Counted from the stretch's first letter, positions 1 through 9,483 are shown. The stretch: 64,000 nt of DNA from Bacillota bacterium (GCA_023391695.1 JAEWAK010000042.1:70909-134908), one strand, 5' to 3'. Notes: generated by a model not told the origin, from the sequence alone. Numbers and translations: made by a program.

Positions 1-1
1 T

Positions 2-277
2 ACGGTTAAAGACCTGGGTACCAGGTTATACCTGGACTCCGGAACCCTCACACCCCTGTTAAAAAAACTGGAAGCTCAGGGTTATATAGAAAGAAGCCGC
101 AGTGTTACAGATGAACGGAATGTTGTGATAAAACTGACACATGAAGGCCGTAAACTCAAGAATAAAGCATACCGTATACCGCAGGATTTAATCTGTTCCG
201 TAAATTTGGGAGATATTGATGCTTACGGTCTTTTGAGCAGCCTGCATCAGTTTATGGAGCGGATCATCGATACTTAA
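2..277 (+). CDS. MarR-family regulator, OhrR-like (3' end only)
   Basis: Only the last 91 codons lie in the window; the start is upstream of base 1. The visible part covers the recognition helix and wing of a winged-helix MarR domain: a segment reading SGTLTPLLKKLE, then a basic wing with DERN, then a helical C-terminus ending ERIIDT. This SGTLTPLL...DER pattern is typical of the OhrR subgroup, which represses organic hydroperoxide resistance genes and is inactivated by cysteine oxidation. The sensing cysteine of OhrR lies in the N-terminal part, outside the window, so the redox role is family knowledge and cannot be checked here. The stop is TAA at 275-277. Confidence 0.8.
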   Translation, partial: TVKDLGTRLYLDSGTLTPLLKKLEAQGYIERSRSVTDERNVVIKLTHEGRKLKNKAYRIPQDLICSVNLGDIDAYGLLSSLHQFMERIIDT

Positions 278-386
278 TAAACCGATTCCCGAGTCAATGC
301 GGGGATTCCCATTCCCTTTGCTGCATGTTCATATCCCCAAAAGCTATAGAAATTGGTTTTGTATCATTATTTCCAGCTGTATTATA

Positions 387-487
387 CTTACAGGAGAATG
401 TACGGCAATTTAGCAGCTTATAAAATACGTATCCTCCTATTTGCACGGTGCTGTTAAGAATATAATGAATTACATTCTCCCTGTAAG
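387..487. repeat. Imperfect inverted repeat in intergenic region
   Basis: The segments 387-402 and 471-487 are inverted copies of about 16 bases differing by a single inserted base, separated by 68 bases. They lie in the gap between the OhrR-like gene and the DUF2892 gene. No coding signal was found. They could form the base of a transcript hairpin near the converging 3' ends, but there is no T-run typical of a terminator. Confidence 0.4.
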
Positions 488-513
488 CCCTGGAATTCCT
501 TTTCCTTGAAATA

Positions 514-975
514 CTATTGTTTTACAACCATATTATACATCGCTACCACATCTGTCCCGATATTCGAAAAGTCCCCTCTTAACATTTTAAGAACAGTTTT
601 TTCAATATTAATTTCTTCCGCTGTCCTTATACCCATTTTTCTGATAAGCGGTAAAGACGGACACCATCCGTATAGCCCGTGGTTTAATAAAAATATCCCA
701 ACCATGCTCGTCACACAGGACCAGAATCTTCCACCCCTTATTCCCATTAAAGTACCAAGCACTATCAGGGATCCGGCATGTACCTCCAGTACCCTTTCCG
801 TATCCCATTCGCAGTTCAGCTGTTTGATCTTTTTGGACAGTTCCGCCTTACTGCTGTTCTTTACCCTGTTCAGCTTGCAGATTGTCTGGTTTCTTATCAT
901 ATTGTTTTGACCCGGACAGGTTTTTAAGGGTACCCGGTGTGTTGTATGCGGTATCTTTTTCATTTGCTTTTTCAT
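514..975 (-). CDS. DUF2892 (YgaP-like transmembrane domain) protein
   Basis: A 153-residue protein with a basic N-terminal half followed by a membrane hairpin. The region from about residue 60 to 105 has two hydrophobic stretches and the GWCPSLPLIRKMGIRT signature seen in DUF2892/YgaP-type membrane domains. A conserved tail with KMLRGDF follows. The start ATG at 975 is preceded by a good AAGGAG site. DUF2892 proteins are small membrane proteins, often found next to rhodanese or stress genes, with no settled biochemical role. The lysine-rich N-terminal 55 residues are longer than in minimal family members. Confidence 0.7.
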   Translation of the reverse strand: MKKQMKKIPHTTHRVPLKTCPGQNNMIRNQTICKLNRVKNSSKAELSKKIKQLNCEWDTERVLEVHAGSLIVLGTLMGIRGGRFWSCVTSMVGIFLLNHGLYGWCPSLPLIRKMGIRTAEEINIEKTVLKMLRGDFSNIGTDVVAMYNMVVKQ

Positions 976-1143
976 TAAATCACACTCCTTTCAATTTATC
1001 CAGGTTAGTATGTGCCTAAAATTCCATATCATACTGATTTTATATTTTCTGAGATTTAACTTTTATTTTTCCTTCCAGATACTTCATAAACTATTGCCAT
1101 TATGGTAAAATAGTTAAAAAGATTTTCGAGGGAGGAAAATAGT

Positions 1144-2880
1144 ATGAAATTATTATTGAGGTTGGGAAAAGAGGCCATTAAATATAAAGCCTTATATCTC
1201 ATAGCTATAATTTCCACATTTACACTAACTTTAATCAACCTTGCAGCCCCGAAAGTCCTCTCATCCATGACGGCAATTGTACAGGAAGGCGAAACGGATG
1301 CGGCGGTGAGAAGGATAATTTTATTAACGGTTCTACTGATTGCCTTATATCTGCTGCGTATCTTATTCCGCTATCTGAGTAACTATCTTGCGCATAAAGC
1401 CGCCTGGAATCTGGTTGAGGATTTAAGGGTACATGTATATAAACATATACAGGAGTTTTCCATGAATTTTTTCCATGATAAACAGACCGGGGATTTAATG
1501 AGCCGCGTCATCAATGACACGGCAACCTTTGAACTTCTGTATGCCCATATTATTCCGGAAATGGTCACCAATGTAGTTACGGTTATCGGAGTCATGATTA
1601 TATTACTGACCATTAATGTCAAGCTGGCATTATTAACCTGTATTCCCATCCCTTTGATCTTATTATCCGGCTGGATTTTCGCCACTAAGATACGCCCCAA
1701 TTTCAAGGTATCCCAAAAGGCTTTGGCTGAATTAAACGCCAAGCTCCAGGATAACTTCTCCGGTATCCACGAAATCCAGGCTTTCGGTCAGGAAGAATAT
1801 GAACAAGGCCAGGTTACGGAACAGGCCGGCCATTTTACCAGGGCTATGCTCCACGCCTTAAATTTAAGTGCCGTATTCCACCCCGCAGTGGAATTTCTTT
1901 CCTCGGCGGGAACCGTAATTGTAGTCGGGATAGGAGGATTATTAGCCTTTCACGGTGAACTCTCCATTGCCGATATTGTTGCCTTTTTATTATATTTATC
2001 CCTATTCTATACACCCATATCCGGTCTGGCGAGGCTCCTGGAAGAAGTACAGCAGGCTTATGCCGGGGCAGAACGTGTCATGGTAATACTGGATACCCCA
2101 ACTGAGATTAAAAATAATAAAGATGCGGAAGAATTAAAGGAGGTTAAGGGCAGTGTTGCCTTTGAATCCGTAGATTTCGAATACGAAGAAAAGGTTTCCG
2201 TATTAAAAGATATCAGTTTTAGCTGCCAGCCAGGCCAGATGGTTGCACTGGTAGGTCCCACCGGTGTAGGAAAAACTACCTTGACCCAGTTAATATCAAG
2301 GTTTTATGATCCTACCAAGGGAAGGGTTTTAATTGACGGTAAGGATATCAAAAATGTGACACTGGAAAGCCTCCGTGCCAATATTGCCCCTGTGCTCCAG
2401 GATACTTTCCTGTTCAACGGCACCATAGCGGAAAACATCGGCTATGCGGATCCCACGGCAGACATGGAAGAAATCATTGCAGCAGCAAAAGCAGCCAGAA
2501 TCCATGAAAATATTATGGATATGCCCCACCGCTATGAAACCAATGTAGGAGAAAGAGGCATGCGCTTATCCGGCGGCCAGAAACAGAGAATCGCCATTGC
2601 CAGGGCAATTTTAAGGAAAGCCCCCATTATTATTCTGGATGAAGCTACCGCCTCCGTAGATGTTGAAACGGAACGGGAGATCCAAAAGGCTATCAGCGAC
2701 CTTGCCGGAACCAGAACCATCGTTGCCATTGCCCACCGGCTTTCCACCATCCGGAATGCAGATCTGATCCTGGTACTGGAAGAAGGCAGAATCGTACAGC
2801 AAGGTACCCATCAGGAATTAATGAACCAGGAAGGGTTATACAGAAGATTAAATCTTGCACAGAATAAACAGGCTTCTTAA
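1144..2880 (+). CDS. ABC transporter, fused permease and ATPase (MsbA/LmrA type exporter)
   Basis: A 578-residue half-transporter. The N-terminal 320 residues hold six predicted membrane helices of the type-IV exporter fold, and the C-terminus is the nucleotide-binding domain. Walker A is GPTGVGKTT at residues 371-379, the signature LSGGQ is at 475-479, Walker B ends with D499-E500 and the H-loop histidine is H531. All catalytic residues are intact, so it could work as a homodimer. Substrate is not predictable; lipids, peptides and drugs are all known for the family. GGGAGG precedes the ATG. No partner half-transporter lies next to it. Confidence 0.9.
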   Translation: MKLLLRLGKEAIKYKALYLIAIISTFTLTLINLAAPKVLSSMTAIVQEGETDAAVRRIILLTVLLIALYLLRILFRYLSNYLAHKAAWNLVEDLRVHVYKHIQEFSMNFFHDKQTGDLMSRVINDTATFELLYAHIIPEMVTNVVTVIGVMIILLTINVKLALLTCIPIPLILLSGWIFATKIRPNFKVSQKALAELNAKLQDNFSGIHEIQAFGQEEYEQGQVTEQAGHFTRAMLHALNLSAVFHPAVEFLSSAGTVIVVGIGGLLAFHGELSIADIVAFLLYLSLFYTPISGLARLLEEVQQAYAGAERVMVILDTPTEIKNNKDAEELKEVKGSVAFESVDFEYEEKVSVLKDISFSCQPGQMVALVGPTGVGKTTLTQLISRFYDPTKGRVLIDGKDIKNVTLESLRANIAPVLQDTFLFNGTIAENIGYADPTADMEEIIAAAKAARIHENIMDMPHRYETNVGERGMRLSGGQKQRIAIARAILRKAPIIILDEATASVDVETEREIQKAISDLAGTRTIVAIAHRLSTIRNADLILVLEEGRIVQQGTHQELMNQEGLYRRLNLAQNKQAS

Positions 2881-2924
2881 ATTTTTAACCAGTCAACGCT
2901 GCGGAATAGATTATGAGGTTGCAG

Positions 2925-2951
2925 CAAAGCGGAATGCGAATATCCGCTTTG
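2925..2951. repeat. Short perfect hairpin after ABC transporter gene
   Basis: A 9-bp perfect inverted repeat (2925-2933 with 2943-2951) around a 9-base loop. The right half with its loop, gcgaatatccgctttgac, occurs again at 40715-40732 in another intergenic gap, so this is a small dispersed element. There is no T-run, so it is not a classical terminator. Confidence 0.5.
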
Positions 2952-3112
2952 ACAAATAAGCTTTTTAAGATAAACCACAGGTTTTTATTTCCTCCGGCGG
3001 GCTTTTACAGATGCAGGTACGGTATATATGGGTATAAAATATATATCTTAATGAGTAATGAACTAATTATATTAACATATAATAAAACAAATAAATTTAT
3101 TTGAGGGCTTCC

Positions 3113-4408
3113 ATGACCATACATGTTGTCCAGCCTGGAGAAACCTTAAGCTCCATATCCGCTTTATATAACATTCCCACCGGGAGATTAATACAGGAAA
3201 ACGGTATTAATAATCCCGATAATTTAGCAATTGGCCAAACTATCGTTATTGTCCCCCCTGAGTCGGTATATACAGTTCAGGACGGAGATACGTTAGAAAG
3301 CATTGCTGAAGAAAATGGTATTTCGTTAATGGAGCTGCTAAGAAATAATCCCTATCTTTCTGATAGAGAATTTATATATCCCGGCGAAACCTTAGTTATA
3401 AGTTATCAGACAAATAAATCCAGAGCGATTGCTACCAGTGGTTATACATTTCATTATATAGACAGAGATATCTTAAGGAAAACACTTCCGTTTTTATCCT
3501 ACCTGACCATCTTTAATTACCGGGTCACAAGCGAAGGTGAAATCGTGGAAGAGGAAGATTTGGACATCATACAAATGGCGAAAGAATACGGTGTTGCCCC
3601 CATGATGTTCGTATCTACTTTTACCGAACGGGGAATAAGCAGCGGCGAAGTCGTTTTTAATCTCTTAAGAAATCCTGAAACGGTGGAACGGCTGACTGAT
3701 AACGTACTCCGCATATTGGGCAGCAAGGGTTTTTATGGTGTGAATTTTTACCTGGAACATATCAGTCTGGAGAATATTGACCAGGTTGCAGAGAATCTCA
3801 GCGGGATAGCCGCCACTTTACATGCGGAAGGATACAGGGTATTGGTTACGGTTACTCCGGAAATTTATGTGGAAAATCTGCAAATAACCTTTGATCCAAT
3901 CGATTATTCAAAGATAGCGGTATCCGTAGATGCTATTGTTTTTACATCTTATGAGTGGGGAACGTCATACAGCTGCCCAAGTTCATTTGCCCCTGTTAAT
4001 GTAGTGAGAGAGTTATTAAATTATGTAACCCAAATGGTACCTCCTGAGAAAATTTTTATAGGCCTTATCACCATTGGTTATGATTGGCAGCTTCCTTATG
4101 TGCCTGGTGCCTCCGGCGCTAACTCCGTCACTACGGACAGTGCAATACAGATCGCAGTTGAATACGGTTCGGCAATCCGATTCAACGAACCGGCCCAGGC
4201 ACCTTATTTTTATTATCTTGAGAATGAAGAAAACCTGCATATAATATGGTTCAAAGATGCAAGAAGTTTTGATGCGATAGCCGGACTGGTGCAGGAATAC
4301 GGACTCCAGGGTTTATCCATCTGGACTATTATGAGTTTCAATACACAAATGTGGTTTGTCATTAATACGCAATACAATATAGAAAAGCTTCCAAATATTA
4401 CTGTTTAG
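3113..4408 (+). CDS. LysM-LysM-GH18 protein, probably catalytically inactive paralogue
   Basis: The 432-residue protein has two LysM peptidoglycan-binding repeats (about residues 4-46 and 52-95) and a C-terminal GH18 domain of the spore cortex-lytic SleL/YaaH type. In the tandem paralogue downstream the active-site stretch reads GVDIDFE, whereas here it reads GVNFYLE. The proton-donor glutamate remains but both flanking aspartates are replaced, so normal substrate-assisted hydrolysis is unlikely. The ATG at 3113 is chosen over an upstream TTG because GAGGG sits five to six bases before it. It has no signal peptide, as is usual for spore-coat or mother-cell proteins. It may act as a peptidoglycan-binding or structural spore protein. 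Confidence 0.82.
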   Translation: MTIHVVQPGETLSSISALYNIPTGRLIQENGINNPDNLAIGQTIVIVPPESVYTVQDGDTLESIAEENGISLMELLRNNPYLSDREFIYPGETLVISYQTNKSRAIATSGYTFHYIDRDILRKTLPFLSYLTIFNYRVTSEGEIVEEEDLDIIQMAKEYGVAPMMFVSTFTERGISSGEVVFNLLRNPETVERLTDNVLRILGSKGFYGVNFYLEHISLENIDQVAENLSGIAATLHAEGYRVLVTVTPEIYVENLQITFDPIDYSKIAVSVDAIVFTSYEWGTSYSCPSSFAPVNVVRELLNYVTQMVPPEKIFIGLITIGYDWQLPYVPGASGANSVTTDSAIQIAVEYGSAIRFNEPAQAPYFYYLENEENLHIIWFKDARSFDAIAGLVQEYGLQGLSIWTIMSFNTQMWFVINTQYNIEKLPNITV

Positions 4409-4603
4409 TGAAAGTCTGCTATTTATAGAATGGTAATTAAATTTTGCAGATCCCCTGGATCAGCTGTTTAGCATATAGTTAATTTAACTCCAGATTTAAA
4501 GGTTTATATTGAAGATGAGTAAAAACCGTTCATATCACATCTCCTGCTTAAACGCATATATTAATTATAAATGTTTACTCTACCCAGAGGATGCGAGGTT
4601 TGT

Positions 4604-5887
4604 ATGATAATTCACGTAGTTGAGCCGGGAGATACCCTGGCCTCCATTGCAAACCAGTACGGTGTAACGCAGGACAGGATAATTACCGATAACGAACTGC
4701 CAAATCCCGATAATTTAGTAGTTGGGCAAAGCATAGTGATTTTATATACAGAAGTAACCCATACGGTAGCCGCAGGGGATACTTTATATGGAATTGCAGA
4801 GCAATACGGGGTTACTCCAACCCGGATACTTCAGAATAACCCTTGGATCAGTGAGGAGGAAGGATTAATTCCGGGTCAGTTGGTTGTAATCCGTTTTCAA
4901 ACAGATGAATATCTGGGAAGCATTACAACAAACGGCTATGCCTATACCTTTATTGACCGCACCGTATTAAGAAAAACCTTACCTTTTCTTACTTATTTAT
5001 CCATATTTAATTATGGTTTTACTCCAGAAGGCGAACTGATTCCTGCAGATGATGAAGAATTGATTCAAATTGCGCTGGACTTTAATGTAGCGCCATTGAT
5101 GGTACTTGCTCCGATGGATGCCCAGGGAGCCTTCAGCAATGCGCTTGCCCATGCAATGTTTGTCAATACGGAAGGGCAAAACCAGTTAATCCAGAATGTC
5201 TTATCCACCTTACAGGCGAAAAATTACAGAGGTGTGGATATTGATTTTGAATTTGTTTTACCCGAAGACCGGGAATTATTTATTGCTTTTATCACCAATA
5301 TGAAAAATGCACTGGAACCGGAGGGTTATATCGTAACCGTAGCTTTAGCACCCAAAACCTCCGGGGAACAGGCCGGCCTTTTATATTCGGCACATGACTA
5401 CCCTGCCATTGGTGCAATAGCAGACCTGGTATTGCTTATGACATATGAATGGGGATATACTTTCGGGCCGCCCATGGCAACCGCTCCCTTAGCCAGTGTA
5501 AGAAGAGTTCTGGAATATGGTGTATCGGTAATAGACCCTGATAAAATTCTGATGGGTATGCCCAACTATGCTTATGACTGGCCGCTGCCATTTATAATGA
5601 ACCAGACCCAGGCAGAATCCATCAGTAATGTGCAGGCCATCGAACGTGCTGTGGAGCATGGGGTAACCATACAGTTTGATGAACCGGCCCAGGCCCCCTT
5701 TTATTACTACACCGATGAACAGAGCACAGCACATGTGGTCTGGTTTGACGATGCCAGAAGCATGAACGCAAAATACCGTTTAATACCGGAATATAACCTC
5801 CAGGGTGACGGGATATGGCAGATCATGAATTTCTTCCCTCAAAGCTGGCTAGTGGTTAATTCTCTGTTTACCGTTAATAAGGTTTAA
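4604..5887 (+). CDS. Spore germination glucosaminidase-like protein, LysM-LysM-GH18 (SleL/YaaH type)
   Basis: A 427-residue tandem paralogue of the preceding gene with the same layout: two LysM repeats followed by a GH18 barrel. The catalytic DxDxE is present in GVDIDFEF, as is the conserved MTYEWG segment. Family members hydrolyse N-acetylglucosamine linkages of spore cortex peptidoglycan, and those without signal peptides are made in the mother cell and deposited on the spore. The ATG at 4604 has GAGG five bases upstream; the upstream in-frame ATG at 4571 lacks a comparable site. A hairpin at 5960-5992 follows the gene. Confidence 0.87.
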   Translation: MIIHVVEPGDTLASIANQYGVTQDRIITDNELPNPDNLVVGQSIVILYTEVTHTVAAGDTLYGIAEQYGVTPTRILQNNPWISEEEGLIPGQLVVIRFQTDEYLGSITTNGYAYTFIDRTVLRKTLPFLTYLSIFNYGFTPEGELIPADDEELIQIALDFNVAPLMVLAPMDAQGAFSNALAHAMFVNTEGQNQLIQNVLSTLQAKNYRGVDIDFEFVLPEDRELFIAFITNMKNALEPEGYIVTVALAPKTSGEQAGLLYSAHDYPAIGAIADLVLLMTYEWGYTFGPPMATAPLASVRRVLEYGVSVIDPDKILMGMPNYAYDWPLPFIMNQTQAESISNVQAIERAVEHGVTIQFDEPAQAPFYYYTDEQSTAHVVWFDDARSMNAKYRLIPEYNLQGDGIWQIMNFFPQSWLVVNSLFTVNKV

Positions 5888-5959
5888 TAATTTATATTGT
5901 TCACTGAAACAAGGTATAATAACTATGCGATTATAGTGACAGTGCAATACCAATAAAAT

Positions 5960-5992
5960 GCCGGCTGCCTGAAAAAACATCAAGCAGCCGGC
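5960..5992. terminator. Hairpin between convergent genes
   Basis: A 9-bp perfect GC-rich stem, gccggctgc with gcagccggc, and a 15-base A-rich loop, placed between the convergent GH18 and amidase genes. Only a weak A/T tract follows on either side. It probably ends transcripts from one or both directions. Confidence 0.6.
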
Positions 5993-6045
5993 ATAATTAT
6001 CGTCAATACATGGACAAAAGATATTTAAGTGCATGTTTGTCCGTA

Positions 6046-6648
6046 CTAATCAAATCCAAAATACCTCAATATACCCAAATATATTCCATAAGCAAATTGG
6101 TATTGATCATTTCTCAGCCTTTCCGCATCTGAAGTATTAGTCACATATCCCAATTCTATCAGAATTGAAGGCATATTCGTTCTCCTCAATACGTATAGGG
6201 AGGGATTCGCCCGTATTCCGTTATCGTTGGTTCCGACTGTCATAGTAATACTATCCATAATTGGCTCGGCAAACCAATTCGATTGGGTACCATATTGATA
6301 GATATATATCTCGGTACCATTCACTGCCGGATCCGGATTTGAATTACAGTGTATGCTTATAAAATAATTAGCCGGCCATTCATTTGCCAAACGGACTCTT
6401 TCTGCCAGACTGGTTGTGTTGTTGGTACCCAGTACGGTAGTAGGTGTCGGCCTGGATACACGGGCTGCAAATCTGGAATCATTGTTCAATAAGTTTTGTA
6501 AATAGATTCCCACCTGATAATTTACTTCCGATTCAGTCACACCGTTGGCTTCCGCGCCACTGTTAAAAGTACCGCTGGGATTGTGGCCCTGATCTATAAA
6601 AATATTGATAGGCAAAGTAGCACTTCCTTTCCATAATACTATACTCAT
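6046..6648 (-). CDS. N-acetylmuramoyl-L-alanine amidase (Amidase_3, CwlC type)
   Basis: A 200-residue single-domain zinc amidase that cleaves the bond between N-acetylmuramic acid and L-alanine in peptidoglycan. The zinc ligands are visible as the H of DQGHNPSG, the E of VTESEVN and the H of ISIHCNS; the catalytic glutamate is in IELGYVTN near the C-terminus. It has no signal peptide and no cell-wall-binding repeats, like CwlC-type enzymes that act in mother-cell lysis. Its position convergent with two LysM-GH18 genes supports a sporulation or germination role. Confidence 0.87.
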   Translation of the reverse strand: MSIVLWKGSATLPINIFIDQGHNPSGTFNSGAEANGVTESEVNYQVGIYLQNLLNNDSRFAARVSRPTPTTVLGTNNTTSLAERVRLANEWPANYFISIHCNSNPDPAVNGTEIYIYQYGTQSNWFAEPIMDSITMTVGTNDNGIRANPSLYVLRRTNMPSILIELGYVTNTSDAERLRNDQYQFAYGIYLGILRYFGFD

Positions 6649-6767
6649 TATATTCTGCTTTTGGTGAGATGCTACTTTATAATATAATATTTATCGGCCA
6701 TCAATATAAATATAACTATTATCTTAAGTTCTGAGCTTATCCTTTGGCTCCGCCATGACCGCTGCTT

Positions 6768-7508
6768 TTACTCGGCATTCAAAACACGGCTTAAAAATTC
6801 CCTGGTACGTTCTTCGGCAGGATTATTAAAAATCTGTTCCGGTCTTCCCTCTTCCGCAATAACGCCTTTGTCCATAAAAACGACTCGGTTGGATACTTCT
6901 TTTGCAAACCCCATTTCATGGGTTACCACAAGCATGGTAAGACCGGATCCTGCAAGTTCCTTCATTACCTTAAGGACCTCCCCTACCATTTCAGGGTCCA
7001 GCGCTGATGTCGGTTCATCAAAGAGCATGACATCCGGTTCCATGGATAAAGCCCTGGCAATGGCCACACGCTGCTTTTGCCCTCCGGATAATTGCCTTGG
7101 TTTTGCATTGATATATTGCTCCATGCCAACTATTTTTAAATATTTCATGGCGACTTTCCTTGCTTCTTCTTTGGAGCGTCCCAAGACTTTAATTTGTCCG
7201 ACCATACAGTTACTTAACACATCATGATTGTTGAATAAATTAAATTGCTGGAATACCATGCCAAGCTTTGTCCGGTAAGCATAAATATCGTGTTTATCGT
7301 CCAGTATATTTTCCCCTTTATAAATAATCTGCCCGCCGGACGGCTTTTCCAACAGGTTTACGCAGCGCAGCAGCGTTGACTTGCCGGAACCGGAGGAACC
7401 GATGATACAAACTACTTCACCTTTATTTACGGAGAAATCAATATCTTTTAACACTTCGTGAGTTCCAAAGGACTTACTCAGATGTTGAATATCAATTACT
7501 TTTTCCAT
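6768..7508 (-). CDS. Lysine ABC importer, ATP-binding protein
   Basis: A polar amino-acid ABC ATPase of the GlnQ/HisP type, about 247 residues. Walker A is GSSGSGKST, the signature is LSGGQKQR and Walker B is VMLFDEPTSALDPE. It is the last gene of the binding protein, permease and ATPase operon. The lysine riboswitch at the head of the operon gives the substrate. The start is uncertain: ATG at 7508 begins MEKVIDIQ, but a TTG at 7517 sits closer to the AAAGAGG site (four bases), whereas the ATG is 13 bases from it. Confidence 0.9.
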   Translation of the reverse strand: MEKVIDIQHLSKSFGTHEVLKDIDFSVNKGEVVCIIGSSGSGKSTLLRCVNLLEKPSGGQIIYKGENILDDKHDIYAYRTKLGMVFQQFNLFNNHDVLSNCMVGQIKVLGRSKEEARKVAMKYLKIVGMEQYINAKPRQLSGGQKQRVAIARALSMEPDVMLFDEPTSALDPEMVGEVLKVMKELAGSGLTMLVVTHEMGFAKEVSNRVVFMDKGVIAEEGRPEQIFNNPAEERTREFLSRVLNAE

Positions 7509-7573
7509 TCTATACAATCAACCTCTTTCCATGAATATAACTTCCCGGCTGCTTAAGCTTCCGGGAGTAAGTT

Positions 7574-8302
7574 TTAAACCTGCATCTGATTTCCCATCAT
7601 AATGTAATTATCCGGTCCGTCCAGTTTTCTTTCAATGGCACGTAAAATTCTGGTTACCGTAAAGGTCATGATAAAGTATAATACACAGGCTACGAAGAAA
7701 GACTCAAAATATCTGAAATTATTTCCCGCAACGGACTTGGTCTGGAAAAATAATTCGGAAACCGCAATTACATTTAATACCGAAGTATCTTTTATGTTAA
7801 TAACAAATTCATTGCCGGTTGCAGGTAAAATATTGCGGATAACCTGGGGCAATACGACATGTATCATAGTTTTAATGTGGTTCATACCTACTGCCGCCGC
7901 CGCTTCAAACTGGCCCTTATCAATGGAAACAATACCGCCGCGGACGATTTCGGACATATAGGCTCCGGTATTTATGGAAACAATAAATATAGCCGCAACC
8001 GATTTATTCATATCAATATGGAAGGCCTGGGCAGAACCATAATAAATAACCATGGCCTGTACAATCATGGGTGTTCCGCGGAAGAATTCAATATAAACGG
8101 AGAGAATCACATTGATGATCTTCAGTATAATTTTTTTAATACCGCGCTCCGGCGCGGGAATGGTACGGACAATACCTACCATCAAACCGATAAGCCATCC
8201 TAAACTCGTTCCTATCATTGATATATAAAGGGTAGCACCGGCACCTCGTAAAAACATCGGCCAGTTATTAGTAATAATTTTCATAAGCCAATCCAGGCTC
8301 AT
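7574..8302 (-). CDS. Lysine ABC importer, permease
   Basis: A 242-residue inner-membrane permease of the HisM/GlnP type, with about five hydrophobic helices. The cytoplasmic EAA loop, EAAAAVGMNHIKTMIHVVLPQ, contacts the ATPase. An AGGAGG site precedes the ATG. It is the middle gene of the lysine importer operon. A strong hairpin separates it from the binding-protein gene, which probably lowers its expression relative to that gene. Confidence 0.9.
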   Translation of the reverse strand: MSLDWLMKIITNNWPMFLRGAGATLYISMIGTSLGWLIGLMVGIVRTIPAPERGIKKIILKIINVILSVYIEFFRGTPMIVQAMVIYYGSAQAFHIDMNKSVAAIFIVSINTGAYMSEIVRGGIVSIDKGQFEAAAAVGMNHIKTMIHVVLPQVIRNILPATGNEFVINIKDTSVLNVIAVSELFFQTKSVAGNNFRYFESFFVACVLYFIMTFTVTRILRAIERKLDGPDNYIMMGNQMQV

Positions 8303-8341
8303 AGTAATACCTCCTTAGTCCATACTCTCTCTATTTGTTTC

Positions 8342-8384
8342 GGCATAACAAGGCACTGCCATCCTGTCAGTGTCTTGTTATGCC
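8342..8384 (-). terminator. Intergenic hairpin after lysine-binding-protein gene
   Basis: A 17-bp inverted repeat with one G-U type mismatch (8342-8358 with 8368-8384) lies just after the binding-protein stop and before the permease. It has no long U-run, so it may act as an mRNA-stabilising or partially terminating hairpin that lets the binding protein be made in excess. Confidence 0.6.
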
Positions 8385-8432
8385 CACAAAAGAAACCGGC
8401 TGCATTTATATACACCCGGTTTCACAATATCA

Positions 8433-9332
8433 TTACCTGGCCGCCGGCTGGTTTGCTATGGCAGCATCCATAATGCTGGTTTGTTCTTCCTCTGAGATGT
8501 CTGCTAAAATTTCATTGATTTTAGCAGTTAATTCACTACCTTTTGCAATGCCTACCGCGATAGCGGTATCATCATCCGATGTCTGAAATCCGTCTGTAAA
8601 TTCTACCATTGCAAAGTTTTCGTTTACAGCGGATGCACTGACACCCTCCGGGCGTTCCGATACATAACCGTCAATAATACCGGATTCCAGTGCTACTCTC
8701 ATAGCCGGGAAGTTATCCATGGCAGTTTCCTTTTTAACACCTTCAATCTGATCGATAACCGAATAATGGAAAGTATTTAACTGGGCTGTAACTTTAGCTC
8801 CTTTAAAATCCTGGATGGAAGCGGCATTTTCATATTGGCCGCCTTTTTTTACCACCATTACCAAATTAGATTTATAGTAATTGTCGGTGAAATCAATGGT
8901 TTCCTTTCTTTCGGCTGTGGGAGACATACCGGCGATAATGGCATCTATCTTGCCGGAAGTCAGTGCCGGAACAAGGCCGTCCCATTCTGTCTTCACAATA
9001 ACCAGTTTCTTTCCTAATCCATCTGCAATTTTCTTTGCAATCTCTACATCATAACCGCCTGCAAATTCCGCACTGCCCTCTATTGCAACACCACCGTTGG
9101 AATCATCCATCTGGGTCCAGTTAAACGGTGCATAGCCCGCTTCCATACCTACCTTAAAAGTATCCTCTCCGGCTGATCCGGAATCCTCTGACCCTGTATC
9201 TGCTGTACTGGTGTTCTCCGCCGCAGCTCCTTCCGAGCCCGGATTTTGGGAATCTGTTTTGGTACCGCATCCTGCCAGTAACATAATTGCCGATAATGAC
9301 ATTGCCAATAATACTGTCAATTTCTTTTTCAT
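8433..9332 (-). CDS. Lysine ABC importer, substrate-binding lipoprotein
   Basis: A 299-residue SBP_bac_3 family protein. Residues 1-22 are a lipoprotein signal ending in LLAGC, with C22 as the lipid anchor. An acidic Ser/Glu-rich linker follows to about residue 60, and then the two-lobed domain starts at FKVGMEAGYAPFNW. The typical family segment GYDVEIAKKIADGLGKKL is present. It delivers its ligand to the adjacent permease. Lysine is inferred from the L-box riboswitch upstream, not from binding-pocket residues. It is the first gene of the operon. Confidence 0.92.
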   Translation of the reverse strand: MKKKLTVLLAMSLSAIMLLAGCGTKTDSQNPGSEGAAAENTSTADTGSEDSGSAGEDTFKVGMEAGYAPFNWTQMDDSNGGVAIEGSAEFAGGYDVEIAKKIADGLGKKLVIVKTEWDGLVPALTSGKIDAIIAGMSPTAERKETIDFTDNYYKSNLVMVVKKGGQYENAASIQDFKGAKVTAQLNTFHYSVIDQIEGVKKETAMDNFPAMRVALESGIIDGYVSERPEGVSASAVNENFAMVEFTDGFQTSDDDTAIAVGIAKGSELTAKINEILADISEEEQTSIMDAAIANQPAAR

Positions 9333-9419
9333 AACTTATTCTCTCCTTCTTTCTGTAAATTTAATTCGATATACCAGGGATTGTCCTAAACCTAATCCAG
9401 GACGTACTTCCTATAACAT

Positions 9420-9447
9420 AAAAAAAGACCTGAGGTAAACTCAGGTC
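9420..9447 (-). terminator. Rho-independent terminator of the lysine riboswitch
   Basis: On the minus strand a perfect 8-bp stem, gacctgag with ctcaggtc around a five-base loop, is followed directly by a run of seven U. It lies between the L-box aptamer and the first importer gene, as expected for the ligand-induced terminator. Confidence 0.9.
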
Positions 9448-9483
9448 CAATATACACATTGTCCTAACATCCCCTTCTTTCCC

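Noticed and set aside
506..910. 134-residue plus-strand ORF overlapping the DUF2892 gene
   Set aside because: It is a shadow: the minus-strand frame has the DUF2892 signature and a good ribosome site.
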